A stretch of 64,000 bases of DNA from Flaccisagitta enflata (GCA_965153355.1 OZ231126.1:71920001-71984000), one strand, 5' to 3'; positions 9,750 to 21,640 are shown, numbered from the stretch's first letter. Notes: generated by a model not told the origin, from the letters alone. A program made the numbers and translations.

Positions 9750-10999
9750 TGAACTCATTTTGATTATTTGATTGCAGTACTTTGCATTGCTCTATCATTT
9801 GGGTTGATTCTGTGTGTTGTCTGTGAAACAGAGGGTTACCAAACTTAGTTCAGTGAGTGTACACTTTTTTTTTATAAGAACCTAGCTTCAAATGGCCTCA
9901 TAATTAAGAACATACTAAGGCTTCAAATTTTAAGAAAATAATTTCGCTTTAAGTAACATTTTAAGAACATTACAGGTTTGGAGGGATTTGTAAATGCTAT
10001 ATGTCACATTCCAACTTACCCCCCCCCTACAGCCCAAACAAATCATCTTGGAGACCTGAAATTTGGCATGGACACTCATCTTGTGCCAAATCGTGGGGCT
10101 ATCGAGGCGATTTTTGATATGTGGCCCCAAAGTGGAGTTATGGGGCAGGGCTGGGGTACCCCAGGGGGGCAAAAATGTCAAAGTTTTTTTTTATTTTTTT
10201 CATTTTTTTGACTTAGTTACTTGCTTCAGTGTCTTTAGCACCAGAATAAAGCATTTTTTTGGTGTTTGCTTCGTTTGAATGAAATATTATGCTATATCAA
10301 GCATAATAAGTGATTTTTCCACTTTTTTCAAGGTTTTCAATGAATTTTTAATCCAGCAAATCAAGAGGCGTTAAGAATAGCAAATAGCAGCCGAATTGCA
10401 AGCAGAAGCCTCCTCAAACACTTTAGCTCTTTTTCTTGAGAAAAAAATATTTACCCGCAACTTTTTAAAAGGTTTTGTCCGTTTGTCAGTCTGTAGGTAC
10501 GTTAGCATAAGTCAAAAAGGATGGATGGAATATAAAATGCTATATGTCACTTTCTAACCCACCATACCCTTCAGCCCAATCCTCCTACAGTAGAGTTATG
10601 AAATTTGGTATGGAGAGTCAGTAGGGGAATACTTTGGGGCCATCAGAGGGTTTTTTCAATTTCCGCCCAAGAAAAACCAATGCTGAAAATTCTTCAGTCG
10701 CCAAAGCATTAAACCTTACTAGTGATCACATCGGGGAAAATACAAGGCTGGATACATGGCTACTCTGGTCTTGTGTGGAAAGTCTTTGGGGTAATTGGGC
10801 AGGTGCAGTGAGCTAAAAATGCTTAAATGCCAAAAAAGGAATAAGGGGACTGACCGACGGACGGACGGACATACAGTTAAAAACCTTTCTAACGAAGCCC
10901 AAGGGAACCTGATATTTTTTCGCTGTGGCTTAAACAACCATCAGAATTGCTTTGTTGATTGAGGACAACATAAAAGTTACGCGGTTCAAAATCGCATAT

Positions 11000-11000
<1 letters not shown>
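9750..11000 (+). repeat. Diverged direct repeats with ATGCTATATGTCAC core
   Basis: A segment around 9,975-10,150 (GGAGGGATTTGTAAATGC, then ATGTCACATTCCAAC and GAAATTTGGCATGGA) is echoed at 10,525-10,650 (ATGGAATATAAAATGC, ATGTCACTTTCTAACCC, GAAATTTGGTATGGA). After the second copy come a degenerate ACAAGGCTGGATACATGGCT (10,740) and GACGGAC repeats (10,850-10,872), as in the short hairpin-tailed families. The overlapping open frames here are judged non-coding. Confidence 0.5.

Positions 11001-11001
<1 letters not shown>

Positions 11002-11057
<56 letters not shown>
11002..11057. repeat. (CA)n microsatellite
   Basis: About 28 uninterrupted CA units. The right-arm partner is (TG)n at 41,825-41,877. 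Confidence 0.97.
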
Positions 11058-11059
<2 letters not shown>

Positions 11060-11104
11060 CCTTTTGAAAATTCTCTCTAGGATGACTTTCTTTTTTTTTC
11101 TTTC

Positions 11105-11154
11105 CTAACTTCCTTCTTTTCTTTCTTTCTTTGTTCCTTCCTTTCATTCTTTTT

Positions 11155-11209
<55 letters not shown>

Positions 11210-11275
11210 CTTTCTTCCTCTTTTCCTTCCTCTTCCTCTATCTTTCTTTCTTTTTATCTTTCTTTTTTTTCTCCA
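11105..11275. repeat. (TTTC)n polypyrimidine tract
   Basis: TTTC-based repeat with interruptions. The Phe/Leu/Ser-rich open frame 11,131-11,352 is a by-product. The partner is the GAAA tract at 41,610-41,790. Confidence 0.95.
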
Positions 11276-11820
11276 CGAAAAAATATGTTACATGTCACTC
11301 AGAAATACCATTTTCTCTGAAAAAGTCTTTGTTACAGGCGATTTTTTGTTAATCACAGTTTGTTTAAAGCGATTTTTTAAAACAAAGAATCTAAAGAAAG
11401 AATATTGTGACTTTCTAAGATATTTGTTAGAGGCGGAATTTTGTAAGAAGCGTGTTTGTTGGAAAGATTTTCTTCTGTAGCGCGGTGTAGAGTTGCGTAG
11501 CACGCGACTAAGAAAGCTTCTTCTTTATAACAGTTTTAAGCGCCAATGCACTCCTATATCCGTTGGTCCGTTAGACTCACTAACAATCCGGTAAATATGC
11601 CCGGCAACGCGGATGCGTTTCTCTCACTGCGTCACCCAACCATTGCTCTTTTGTCTCACATCTTGATTTCTGTTCATTTTGTCTTGCTTTCTGTCTGCCT
11701 TTCCTCTTTCATTTCATCATTCTTTCGTTCTTTTTTTCCTTTCCTTCTTTCCTTGATTTTTTCCTTTCTTTTTTGTTTTTTTCTTTCCAATTCCCGGTTT
11801 CCTTCCCTTACATTTCTTTC
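11276..11820. other. Spacer with a hairpin tail
   Basis: The stem AGTTGCGTAGCACGCGACTAA near 11,491-11,511 ends a short element on the plus strand. The rest is AT- and pyrimidine-rich with no convincing gene. Open frames on both strands (11,288-11,503; 11,546-11,950) show no protein-like motif. Confidence 0.4.
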
Positions 11821-12180
11821 TTTTTGGGCAGCGGCCCCGAAGGGCCAATGTCCTGTAGAACACGGGGGTAATTTTGAGACATTCGTCCTTCCCCACGTCC
11901 CCCCCATTGACCATCAAGGTATAAAATTACCCCTCCCCAATTTCAATTAAGCCCTCTGGGCCTCAAAATAGCAGGCCTCAAAATAGCCCTCTCAGCCTCC
12001 AATTATCAGCCCCCCCGCCTCAAATCTGCCCTCCTATCCTCGAATCTGCCCTCCAGACCTTAAATCAGCCCTCCAAGCATAAAATCAGCCCTCTTAATCT
12101 CAAATCTGGGGCCTTCAGTGGCCTAAATCAGCCATCTAAAGCCTGAAAAATGCCTCCTCAGGATGGAGGGAAGGACGGAC
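11821..12180 (+). repeat. Hairpin head variant with degenerate minisatellite
   Basis: The stem GGGCAGCGGCCCCGAAGGGC (11,826-11,845) is followed by a variant tail with CCTGTAGAACACGGGGG and TTGAGACATTCGTCC, also seen on the minus strand at 19,145-19,195. A degenerate array of about 20-bp units based on GCCCTC and CTCAAAT runs from 11,940 to 12,150. Confidence 0.65.
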
Positions 12181-12300
12181 GTCTCAAAATTCACCCCTGA
12201 GTGCTCTCACGCCACCTCTTAACTGGATCACTCCCAGCAGGGCATCGGGTAACGCAGACCATGTTCAATCCTTGGATGACTAGTTTTCATTGCTTTACTT

Positions 12301-12960
12301 TCTCCTTTCATTTTTGGGCAGCGGCTCCAAAGGGGCTGATGACCAATGCTTTCACACATAGGGAAAATTTCTCTTTCGTCTCCTTCATCTCGTCCTCCTC
12401 CTCCTTCTCCTTCTCTGACCCCCTCCCCCCCTTGAGGCCCAAATCATAGTCTCATACCCAAATCCTAGCTTCAAGGCTTAAATCCCAGCTTCAAAGCTCA
12501 AATCCCAGCCTCGAGGCTCAAATCTCAGTATCAAAGCTAAAATCCCAGACTCAAGGCTCAAATCCCAGCCCTGAGGCTCAAATCCAAGTCTCAAGGCACA
12601 AAACCCGAGTCTTGAAACTCAAATACTAACCCTGAAGCTCAAATTCCAGCTTCGAAGCTCAAATCCCAGCCTTGAAGCTCAAATCTTGGCCTAAAAGCTC
12701 AAATCCCAGCCTTGAAGCTCAAATCCCAGCTTCGAGGCCCTAATCCAAGCCTCAAGGCCCCAATTCCAGCCTCTAGGCCCTAATTCCATCCTTGAGGGCC
12801 AAATAAAAACAGCATAGGTCATCGGCCCCTTCGAGGCCGCTGCTCCTCTAACCACCTCAGACCCACTTAAGCTCACATAGCAGCAACGGGTACCGCTGAC
12901 CATCTAACGCTTTTGCGACTATTAGTTTCCTAGGCTTACCCGTTGGTTTAGGCATAATGA
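12301..12960. repeat. Head-minisatellite-inverted head composite
   Basis: A plus-strand head (GCGGCTCCAAAGGGGCTGAT, 12,321-12,340) leads into a 20-bp minisatellite with core GAGGCTCAAATCCCAGCCT (about 12,430-12,810). An inverted head follows (CATCGGCCCCTTCGAGGCCG, about 12,820-12,839; then the reverse of TAGTCGCAAAAGCGTTAGAT, about 12,900-12,923). The whole unit is therefore bounded by inverted heads, like a fold-back element with a satellite core. Confidence 0.75.
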
Positions 12961-13126
12961 CCCGCAAAACATACAGAAAAGTTAATTGTGCCTGAGGTGG
13001 AAGCAAAAGATATTCATACATTTACGATGTTAGGTCGAGCTCAATAAATCTGAACTGAACTGAATTAATCTTCAGCGTTATCATATTTGCGTGACTTAGT
13101 CCTACCGAAAGACGGGAGGGGGGTGG

Positions 13127-13376
<250 letters not shown>

Positions 13377-13555
13377 ATTCAATATATATTACTAAGCCAC
13401 TGCGATTGTAAAAATAAATATAAAGTTTATCAAAACTTTTTTCGCCCTTCCGAATTTGTTTATGGTGGCAGACTGCTCAACATGGTATTAACTAGTGATG
13501 CTGAGCTGGAAAGAACGTAAAACAAATGCTTAACTTAAACAAGAGTCACTTTAGC

Positions 13556-13640
13556 CAAGAATCCGGCGTAGAATCCGGCCAAGAATCCGGCCAAGAATCC
13601 GGCCAAGAATCCGGCCAAGAATCCGGCCAAGAATCCGGCG
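13556..13640 (+). repeat. 12-bp tandem repeat
   Basis: Unit CCGGCCAAGAAT repeated about six times. In the right arm (39,100-39,180) the periodicity is almost lost. Confidence 0.9.
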
Positions 13641-13945
13641 TAGAGTAGTCGCTAACTTACACTCATCTTCTTAATTTACATAATTAAGTAAAAACTTGAA
13701 TTTGCTGAAGTCCTAAGCTTCGTTAAGCGCCAATATTTGCAGGAATGACTTTGACTGGTTAATACTAAAGGTTATTATCAGTTTTAGACAGTTCTGAAAG
13801 ATGAAAATTTTTCAAGTCACAATGACGCCTGTTTGCGGATCTAACCTATACTTTAACTATAACCACGCATTTGTAGTATTTTTCAGGATTGTTGAAACTG
13901 CTATTTCAATTTAATGCTAAAGAAATGCTAAAAAACACCCTTTTG
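13641..13945. other. Spacer, nothing recognised
   Basis: AT-rich sequence without open frames of note, tandem structure or hairpin heads. Confidence 0.4.
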
Positions 13946-14245
13946 GACAGCGGCCCTGAAGGGGTCGATGACCTATGCTTTCACAGATATGGGGAATTTT
14001 CTCCTCCTTCTCCTTCTTCTTCTCCTCCTCCTTTGTACCCCCCCTCCCCCCAGCCTCTAGGCCCATATCTCAGCCTGGAGGCCCATATTCCAGCCTCAAG
14101 GCCCGAATCCTAGTCTTGAAGCCCAAATCCCACCCTCAAGGCCCAAATTCCAACCCCAAGGCCCAGATTCCAGTCTCTAGGGATTTGGGCCTCCGACTAG
14201 GATTTGAGCCTCGGCTGAGGATATGGGCCTCTAGGGGGGGGCAGC
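13946..14245 (+). repeat. Hairpin head plus flipping minisatellite
   Basis: The stem CGGCCCTGAAGGGGTCG at 13,951-13,967 is followed by GATGACCTATGCTTTCACAG and TTTTCTCC. A 20-bp minisatellite (14,050-14,180) then switches to the reverse-complement orientation from about 14,180 to 14,240. Confidence 0.7.
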
Positions 14246-14341
14246 TAGAAATGTTTTGAGAAACTTATAAATGTTTTTAGCAGTTTTTAGCATTGGGGTC
14301 CTCTTTTCAACTGTTTAAGTTGCTTCAACTACTGTCGTTGT

Positions 14342-15018
14342 TTGAAATCATATGACGTTATTTTAAATCCTGCTGCAAATGACCTCTGCCCGGAATGTAA
14401 AGCTGAGCCTCGCACGCCTGCTCATCTCTTTGCGTGTCCATCGCGTCCATCGCCTCTGTATCGCGTTGATCTCTGGTTGAATCCTTTGCTGGCAGCCCAT
14501 TTTCTTGCTTCACTTCCTTTGTTTTCTCACCTGCCGTCAGTCTCGCCACCTACTGATCCTCTAAATCAACGTCCTGTTCTTAATTCACCGACGCCGCCTC
14601 CTCCACCGCCGCCGCCTCCACCGCCGCCGCCTCCTTCTCTGACGCCGCCTCCACCTCCCCCTCCTCCGCCGTATCCCCCTGCTCCGCCACCCTCTCCGCC
14701 TACTTTGCCGCTGCCTCTTAACCCCCCCCATCTCCTCCCCCTCCTCCTGCTCCGCCTCCAAACTCGCCTATCATGCTAGCTTAATCTCGTCGGATGCTTC
14801 CATTGATCAACAAATTCGTGACGTATTATCTCCCCCCTCGCCCGCCTCGTAGCCTTCCGCCTAACCCCCCTAACCCACCTATTCAATTTGCATCAGAAAG
14901 CGACCTGAACTCATACATCTTTTCAATGCTCGATACAACAGACTTGTCCGATCACTCCTCCACCTCATCGGACCCCTCGATCGACAATCAAATAGCGGAC
15001 ATTTTATCATTGCTTTAA
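14342..15018 (+). mobile_element. 5'-truncated LINE ORF2 tail with C-terminal zinc knuckle
   Basis: The frame from 14,342 reads NPAANDLCPECKAEP, then PAHLFACPSRPSPLYRVDLW and NPLLAAHFLA. The spacing C-x2-C-x8-H-x3-C followed by L-x-DLW-x-P-x-x-A-x-FL is typical of the C-terminus of Jockey/CR1-like non-LTR retrotransposon ORF2 proteins, after the reverse transcriptase. A proline-coding CCN expansion follows. Two related acidic phrases, SSDASIDQQIRDVLS (about 14,784-14,830) and SSDPSIDNQIADILS (about 14,965-15,012), lie in shifted frames, suggesting a duplicated, frameshifted 3' end. No reverse transcriptase region is present. Confidence 0.6.
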
Positions 15019-15160
15019 TGTTATACGCTGATGGCAAATAAGAACAACAACTTTCGCACGGTAGTTGGTGTAATGACAGTCGGCAGCAATGTTTCCTTCC
15101 GCAAACCCGACACTTGAAACTGCACCGGGAGAGCAAACATCGAAAGCGGCATTCATTTTT
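15019..15160. other. Short spacer after the LINE tail
   Basis: No supported feature apart from shadow frames. It ends at the hairpin AGTCGCGTGCTTCGCGACT (15,163-15,181), the end of a minus-strand short element. Confidence 0.35.
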
Positions 15161-16191
15161 GTAGTCGCGTGCTTCGCGACTATACCCCCAACTTTGTCGG
15201 TTGGTCGGTCAGTCGGTCGGTCCCCTTTTTACTTTTTGGCTTTTTTTGTCCCCGACGAACAGTTTTTGTCGGTGACTATGTGAGAGCAGTGATGCGTTGG
15301 CTGTCTGTCTGTGTGTGTGTCTGTTTAAAACCCTCTCATATCTTCTGAACCAGGCCTCAGAAGTTCATGAAACTTTACCAGTGTTATTTTTATGTCTATG
15401 GGAGCTTGTGTACCGATTTTCAGAAAAATTCATAAACTTTTACTACCCTTCGCCTATTGTTTTTGTAGTAATATTTTACTGGACTTAGGCGATTTACATA
15501 GGTAGAGGGTAGTAAAACTATGTGAATTTTTTTTGATTTGGTATACAAGTAAAGGGTACTAAATAAACAACCCCTGCAAAATTTGAATTAAATCTGAGGT
15601 CTGGTGTAGGAGATATTAGCTTATCTATTTATTTAGTAATATGTTACTAGGACTTAGGCGATATACATAGGTAGAGGGTTGTAAAACTATGTGAATTTTT
15701 TTCTAATTTGGTATACAAGTGAAGGGTACTAACTGAACAACCCCTGTAAAATTCTAATTAATTCTGAGGTCTGGTGTATGAGATATTAGCTTATTCATGT
15801 AGTAATATGTTACTAGGACTTAGGCAATTTACATAAGTAGAGGTTAGTAAAACTATGTGAATTTTTTTTTGATTCGGTATACATGTAAAGGGTATTAAAT
15901 GAACAACTCCTGCAAAATTTGAATTAATTCTGAGGTCTGGTGTATGAGGTATAAGCTTATGTATGTAGATATGTTACTAGAACTCAGGCGATTTATATAG
16001 AGGATTGGAGTTGAAATTTTTTTACTTGCTCATTCATTACATTCTGTTTTTATTTAGGTTTGTCATCATGGATTTCAAGATTCATCTTCAACTACTGTCA
16101 TCATCCTCAACTACTGTCATCATCTTCAACTACTGTCATCATCTTCAACTACTGTCATCATCTTCAACTACTGTCATCATCTTCAGCTACT
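15160..16191 (+). mobile_element. Satellite-carrying hairpin-ended repeat, 5' part
   Basis: The head hairpin GTCCCCGACGAAC with GTCGGTGAC (15,249-15,276) is followed by CTATG. A unit of about 170-180 bp containing ATGTTACTAGGACTTAGGCG repeats three times (about 15,470-16,000). The TTTGTCATCATGGATTTC leader and a 19-bp array (16,083-16,190) follow. The array is cut at 16,191 by the 4.6-kb element and continues at 20,790. Confidence 0.55.
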
Positions 16192-16712
16192 CACACTGTT
16201 CCCATACAGCGACTTAATCAGACTTGAGTGTCTGGGTTGGTGATTGATGGGGAATTGTTCTCCAATATAATAGGAACATCAGCCACTATCTGGCAAGTTT
16301 TTTTGAAAGCAAAATTTTCATAAAACACCCCTTGCTGCCTGGACGGAAAACCGGTCAGGTGGTGGCTTTTTTATTTTCATAGTTTACATTGTTTCTTTTA
16401 TAACTTTTGAACGGATTGATCAAAATACCTGGGATTGGACTCGTTTGCAAGATATTTTGAAGTAGATTACGAGAAATGTATCAAAAATGGGTTGCCACCT
16501 TGCAAAAGCTCTCTTGAGGCTGTTGAAAGAGACCTAAATGGTAAGAATTGTCAAAAACGACAACCCATGATTTTTTATGTCAAACGCAAGAGTCGTACCT
16601 CGCTGCTCTATAACTGATCCGGGATGACTTATCATTAACTAAGTTGATGATTTGGGACCCAAAGGGCCCACCAACAGAGCTCTCAGGGCCGGAAATTAAA
16701 ACAACAAGGCCA

Positions 16713-16912
16713 ACACCTATAAGTCGCGTACGAGACTTACAGATTGACTTAGAATGACTTAGAATAACTTAGTATACCCTAAAATGACTTTAAATGACTT
16801 AGAGAAATAAAATTGATAAAAAAGTAAAAGTGTGACGGACCGACAGACCAACCAACCAATGGACGGACGGACAAAGCGGGGTGTAGTGTCGCATGCACGC
16901 AACTAAAAATTC
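16713..16912 (+). mobile_element. Short hairpin-tailed element with 10-bp core repeat
   Basis: The element runs from CAACAAGGCCAACACCTATA, then GTCGCGTACGAGAC, a core of GACTTAGAAT-type 10-bp repeats, GACGGAC repeats and a tail GTCGCATGCACGCAACTAA. A longer minus-strand copy with an expanded core lies at 61,758-62,320. Confidence 0.65.
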
Positions 16913-17338
16913 TTAAATTAATCTAAATATTGACATTCGTGTCTATTCCTTAAGTGGGCCAACGCACCTCCATCTGAAGCTTTGTCTCTTGGTTGGTTAT
17001 CTGATTGGCTGGTTGATTGGTCAGTTGGTTGGTTGGTTGGTTGGTTGGTCAGTTGGTTGTCAATGGCTGGTGAACTGGAACCTAGGAGGCATTATTCCCA
17101 TGAATGATTCAACAAGCTCATCCCAGCAACTTGATGCGTCATCTGCGTGATTTTTGAAAAAGGCGTGACAAACATACGGACTGATGGACCAACTGAGAGA
17201 TTGACAAACCCTCCTATAGGGATATGATGATGCATCTAAAAACCAATGGTGTCTTAAGAATCATGTTGCTTATTTTCTAGGTGGTGATTCAATCCTAGGG
17301 AGAAAAGTTATCAAATGAGACACTTTTAGCTACTTTTT

Positions 17339-18295
17339 TTAGTCGCGTGCTACGCGACTCTACACCCCGCTATGTCGGTTGGTCGGTTGGTCGGTCGGTT
17401 GGTTGGTGAATCCCCTTTTGGGCAGTGGCCCCAAAGAAGCTGATGACCTATGCTTTCACACAGGAGAAATTTCTCCTTCTTCTTTTTCTTCTCCTCTGTC
17501 CACCCCCTTCAAAGCTCATGTTGTAGCATTGAGGCTCAAATCCAAACCTTGAGGCCCAAATCCTAGTCCCGAGGCCCAAATCCTAGTCTCGAGGCCCAAT
17601 TTCTAGCCTCAAGGCCCAAATTCTAGCCTTGAGGCTCGAATCCCCATCTCAAGGTTCAAATCCAAGCTAAGAGGATCAAATCCCAACATTGAGGCTCAAA
17701 TCCCAACATTGAGGCTCAAATCCCAGCCTCAATGCTCACATCCCAGCCTCAATGCTCAACTCCCAGCCTTGAGGCTCAAATCTTGGCCTCAAGGCTCAAA
17801 TTCCAACCTCAAGGCTCAAATCCCATCCTCGAGGCTCACATTCCAACCTCAACGCTCAAATCCCAACCTCAAGCCTCAATCCCAACCTCAAGGCTCAAAT
17901 CACAACCTCGAGGCTCAAATCACAGCCTTGAGGTGCAAATCACAGCCTTGAGGCTCAATTCACTGCCTTGAGGCTCAAATCACAGCCTTGAGACTCAATT
18001 TACAGCCTTAAGACTCAAATCCCATTATTGATGCTCACTTTCAAGCCTAGATCCTCAAAACTTACTAAGCATAGGTCATTGGCCTCTTCGGAGCCGCTGC
18101 CCCTCTCAGCATCACGCAACATATAATCACATAGGGGTACTGCTGACCATCTAACGCTATTGCGACTATTTACTTTTTTGGCGTTTTTGAGCTTTTTGAG
18201 CATACGCCTCCTGACCATATGCTCTAGTGACCTTCTCCAGCTTTGCTCCTGCCCACCAGTATGCGACTAGGGTAGCCGTGTATCTGGCCTTGTTT
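17339..18295. repeat. Hairpin tail plus head-minisatellite-inverted head composite
   Basis: The stem AGTCGCGTGCTACGCGACT at 17,341-17,359 is followed by a head (17,415-17,470) with the stem partly broken. A long 20-bp minisatellite (17,510-18,060; unit AGGCTCAAATCCCAGCCTTG) comes next, then an inverted head (18,065-18,105), the reverse of TAGTCGCAAAAGC (18,138-18,170) and GGGTAGCCGTGTATCTGGCC (18,270-18,289). The open frames at 17,709-17,971 follow from the 20-bp period. Confidence 0.75.
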
Positions 18296-18700
18296 CAATT
18301 TGAATATGACAAACATTTAAACATTTGAATACGCTCGATAGCAGATTAAATTCACATTCGAATATGTAAGACTAAAGAAAAATTCACATTTGAATACGTA
18401 AGATCGCAGAAAAAATTCAGAACTTAATACAAATTTAATACTCAATTTAAATGTGCGAAACATTGTACAACTTCATGGCCTTCAAAAGCTTTTCGTTGTA
18501 GTCAGGGGTATTTGAAACTTTCACTATGAAATCCTTGTAAAATTGATAAGGATCGGCGTGTATCGCCTCTCCCGCGCTTTCCTTCAAGAGGGCGGTTCCC
18601 ATGCCTTAGGTTTTATATTGATACATATGACTGATCTACCAAAGGACTCTTTTGGATGTGATCTGATTAGCGATTTCACTCGTCCATCCTTTTCTTGCTC
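18296..18700. other. Spacer, nothing firm
   Basis: AT-rich at first, with short ACATTTGAATA repeats around 18,310-18,450, then unique sequence. The open frame 18,543-18,785 runs into the next repeat head and is not supported as a gene. Confidence 0.35.
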
Positions 18701-19365
18701 TTGTTTGGGCAGCGGCGAAGAATCAGCTGACCTATCTTTCCACAGATATGAAATTTTCTCCTCCCATCCTCCTTTGCACCCATAAGCCCAGCCTTTGAGG
18801 CCCCCAAATTCTTGTCTCGAGGCCCAAATTCCAGTCTCGAGGCCCAAATCTCAGTCTTGAGGCCCAAATCCCCACCTCAAGGCCCAAATCCTAGCCTCAA
18901 GGCCCAAATCCTAGCCTGGAGGGCCAGATTCCAGCTTTGAGGCTAAATCTCAACCTCAAGGTCCAAATCCCAGCTTAGAGGGTAAGGTCCCAGCCTCTAG
19001 GCCTTTGGGCCTTGAGGCAGGAATTTGGGCCTAGAGACTGGAATTTGGACCTTAAGGCTGGGCTTTAGGGGGGGGTGGAGGAGGAGGAGAAGGAGGGCCA
19101 AAATCAGGCCCTGGTGGCCAGGGGGGGGGGCGGATGGAAGGACGGACGAATGGATGTACGTCTCAAAATTCCCCCCTGTGTCCTACAGGACATCGGCCCT
19201 TTGCTTTTGGGCCGCTGCCCAAAAAGGAGAAAATTCCCCATATGTGTGAAAGCATAGATCATTGACCCCTTTGGGACCGCAGCCCTGCTTCCCCTTCATC
19301 TTCAAGCCCAAACTTAGGCAGTGCACGGGTACCGCTGACCATCTAACGCTTTTGCGACTATTACT
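18701..19365. repeat. Hairpin head, flipping minisatellite and two inverted heads
   Basis: The head GGGCAGCGGCGAAG is at 18,708. The minisatellite (18,785-19,075) reverses unit orientation near 19,000. A G-rich segment follows, then two minus-strand heads at about 19,190-19,222 and 19,255-19,290, and the reverse of TAGTCGCAAAAGCGTTAGAT (about 19,340-19,363). Confidence 0.7.
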
Positions 19366-19624
19366 TTATGGTCTCATCACTGCATCTGCCTGAATCTCCG
19401 TTCAACCTCCGCAGCCCTGTCCCTATGTAACTGAATTTTTACCAGTCTGCTCAATTTCTTCATGCAAATGTTCAAACAAAAGGTGAGCCTTGGGAATGAT
19501 CAGTAACTTTAAATCTAACCAAGCACGTTTAAAATCATGTATCTTCTGTAATGCGGGTCGACGTCGTAACTGAAGCAACTTGAAACAAGAATGCTCGATT
19601 GATTGAAATGTACGCCCCGCGGAA

Positions 19625-19800
19625 TGAGTGAATGAATGAATGAATAAATGAATAAATGAATAAATGAATGAAAGAATGAATACATGAAAGAAGGAATGCA
19701 TGAATAAATGAATAAATGAGTTGAATGAATAAATGAATGAATCAATAAATGAATGAATGAACAAACGAACGAATGAATGAACGAACAAACGAACAAAGGC
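19625..19800. repeat. (GAAT)n microsatellite, first block
   Basis: GAAT-based tetranucleotide repeat with AAAT variants. His/Ser/Phe/Ile-rich open frames on the minus strand arise from it. Confidence 0.95.
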
Positions 19801-20029
19801 TGCGTCTGCATTCACCATATTATTTGGATATTCTATCTGGATATCAATATCCGGATATTCTACATAGTGAACGAACGAAGGAACGAACAAACAAACAAAC
19901 AAATGCATAAAACATGAGAAACGAGAAAGAAATATTGATTAAGAGTGTTTTCTGAGATCTTATGAAAACATGACTGACAGATCGAAATGCAAACTGACCA
20001 ACAAATGGACAGACAAACTGACAGCCTAA

Positions 20030-20202
20030 AAATGAATGAATGAATAAATGAATGAATGAATGAATGAACAAATGAATGAATGAATGAATGAATGAACGAA
20101 TGAATGAACGAATGAATGAATGAATGAACAAATGAATGAATGAATGAATGAACAAATGAATGAATGAATGAACGAATGAATGAATGAATGAATGAATGAA
20201 TG
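20030..20202. repeat. (GAAT)n microsatellite, second block
   Basis: As the first block. The two blocks are followed by the shared phrase AGATCTTATGAAAACATGAC (19,955 and 20,257), so they are part of a larger direct duplication of roughly 300 bp. Confidence 0.95.
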
Positions 20203-20789
20203 TATAAAATATGACTACAAAAGAGAAAGGAATATTGATAGAGAATGTTTTCAGAGATCTTATGAAAACATGACTGACAGATTGAAATGCAAACTGACAT
20301 GAAATGGACAGACAGACAGGCAAACTGAGAGGCTGACCAAAGGACAAGCCAATGGACTGGATTCCTTTTAGATACGCAAGGACTTCATGATTTGGGGAGG
20401 TAAAAAAAATAAAGACACAGATTTCAGTCAGTTACAAGCATTTGGCCTGTCTTGGGACTCCCTTACAGACTCTCATAGGGGCCGATATCTCTCATGATGG
20501 ATTTTTTCATAAAATATAACCAAATATCTTCAAATCGAGACCATCTCCAAGTATTTTGGCCAATTTGTTTAGAAATTATTCTTGAAACAAGGTAAGCTTT
20601 CCGTTCTATGGATACCACCAACTGACCTGTTTTTGTTCTTGATGATAGAGGGCATTTCACAAAAAGTTTGCTTTAAAAAAAACTTACCAAATAGTGAGAG
20701 ATGTTCCCCACACACCACTGAACACTTCTCCACCGGTCAGTACCGCAGACATTCAAGTCTGATTAAATCGCTATATGGGAACAGCGTGT

Positions 20790-21128
20790 ACTGTCATCAT
20801 CTTCAACTACTGTCATCATCTTCAACTACTGTCATCATCTTCAACTACTGTCATCATCTTCAACTACTGTCATCATCTTCAACTACTGTCATCATCTTTA
20901 ACTTTGAAAAATTTTTTGAAAATTTTAAAAAAAATTTTTTGAAAATCTTTTTGAAAGTTTTTTTGAAAATTTTTTTGAAAATTTTTTTTTGAGAATTTTT
21001 TTTGAAATTTTTAAAAGAAAACTTTTATGAAGTTTTTTTCAATTTTTTTTCCGTCTTAGTTTAGAAATTGATTTTTTTGTCTTGTATCTTTTCGAGTCGC
21101 GTTTACGCGACGAGAAAGCTTCAATAAT
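20790..21128 (+). mobile_element. Satellite-carrying hairpin-ended repeat, 3' part
   Basis: The 19-bp array continues (20,790-20,900), followed by TTTTTGAAAA-type sequence (20,905-21,040) and the end hairpin GAGTCGCGTTTACGCGACGA (21,095-21,114) with AGAAAGCTT. This matches the order at 6,955-7,330. Confidence 0.6.
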
Positions 21129-21640
21129 TGCAGTCCTCAGTCGGGGACTGCAAATTTGAAGCTTTTTAGCTTTTAGAGCATAGGGCTCCTGCCCAGATGC
21201 CCTCGTTACTTTCTCCATAACTACTCTTACCCACCTGCGGGCGACTAGGGTAGCCGTGTACCCAGCCTTGTTCGCTCATGAGGCAAGTTAATGGCTTTCC
21301 GCTGCAATTTAATCAGGTTTGACAACTTGGACGTTACGTAGGAAGAAAGGAGGAGAGCGAAGTGGCAGTACCTGTCCACGGCAAAACAGAGCGGCACGGT
21401 ATCTGGATGGTAACGTCAGGCCCAAGGTGAATCACTAACCCAGGGATGGTGTCCGGGCTGCTCCCACGGTTGGTGCCGACTAATTTCCGCCAAAAAACAA
21501 ATAATCGTCAGAGCGCTTTTGGCGAAATTGAGTTTTTCCCCTCAAAAAAGTATTTTTAGTCAAAATACAGTAAAAATTAAGAAAAAATTCATTTCTTTTG
21601 CTCTTTTGTACTCAATTGATACACTGGCTCTAAGGTTATA
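21129..21640. other. Hairpin, short-element head and spacer
   Basis: The stem GCAGTCCTCAGTCGGGGACTGC (21,130-21,151) is nearly perfect. A minus-strand short-element head (GGGTAGCCGTGTACCCAGCC) lies at 21,248-21,267. The remainder shows no supported gene. Confidence 0.45.

Larger units (their letters stand above)
16192..20789. mobile_element. 4.6-kb element with long inverted termini nested in a satellite
   Basis: The left end CACACTGTTCCCATACAGCG (16,192) is matched in reverse complement by the right end (20,740-20,789). The inverted similarity continues inward for roughly 300 bp (for example TTAATCAGACTTGA, CCAAAATAC, AAGATATTTTGAAG). Flanking ACT at 16,189-16,191 and 20,790-20,792 could be a 3-bp target duplication. 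The 19-bp satellite on both sides is on the same strand, so excision would join one array. The interior holds further repeats and no transposase. Composite, non-autonomous transposition is inferred. Confidence 0.6.

Noticed and set aside
14342-14779. Proline-rich protein gene
   Set aside because: The proline run is a CCN expansion joined to a LINE ORF2 tail; no independent gene evidence.
17709-17971. Repetitive Gln/Pro/Ser/Asn protein frames
   Set aside because: The 20-bp minisatellite translates with a 20-residue cycle in all frames; not a gene.
19423-20347. Long His/Ser/Phe/Ile open frames on the minus strand
   Set aside because: Direct translation of the GAAT tetranucleotide repeat; no other coding sign.
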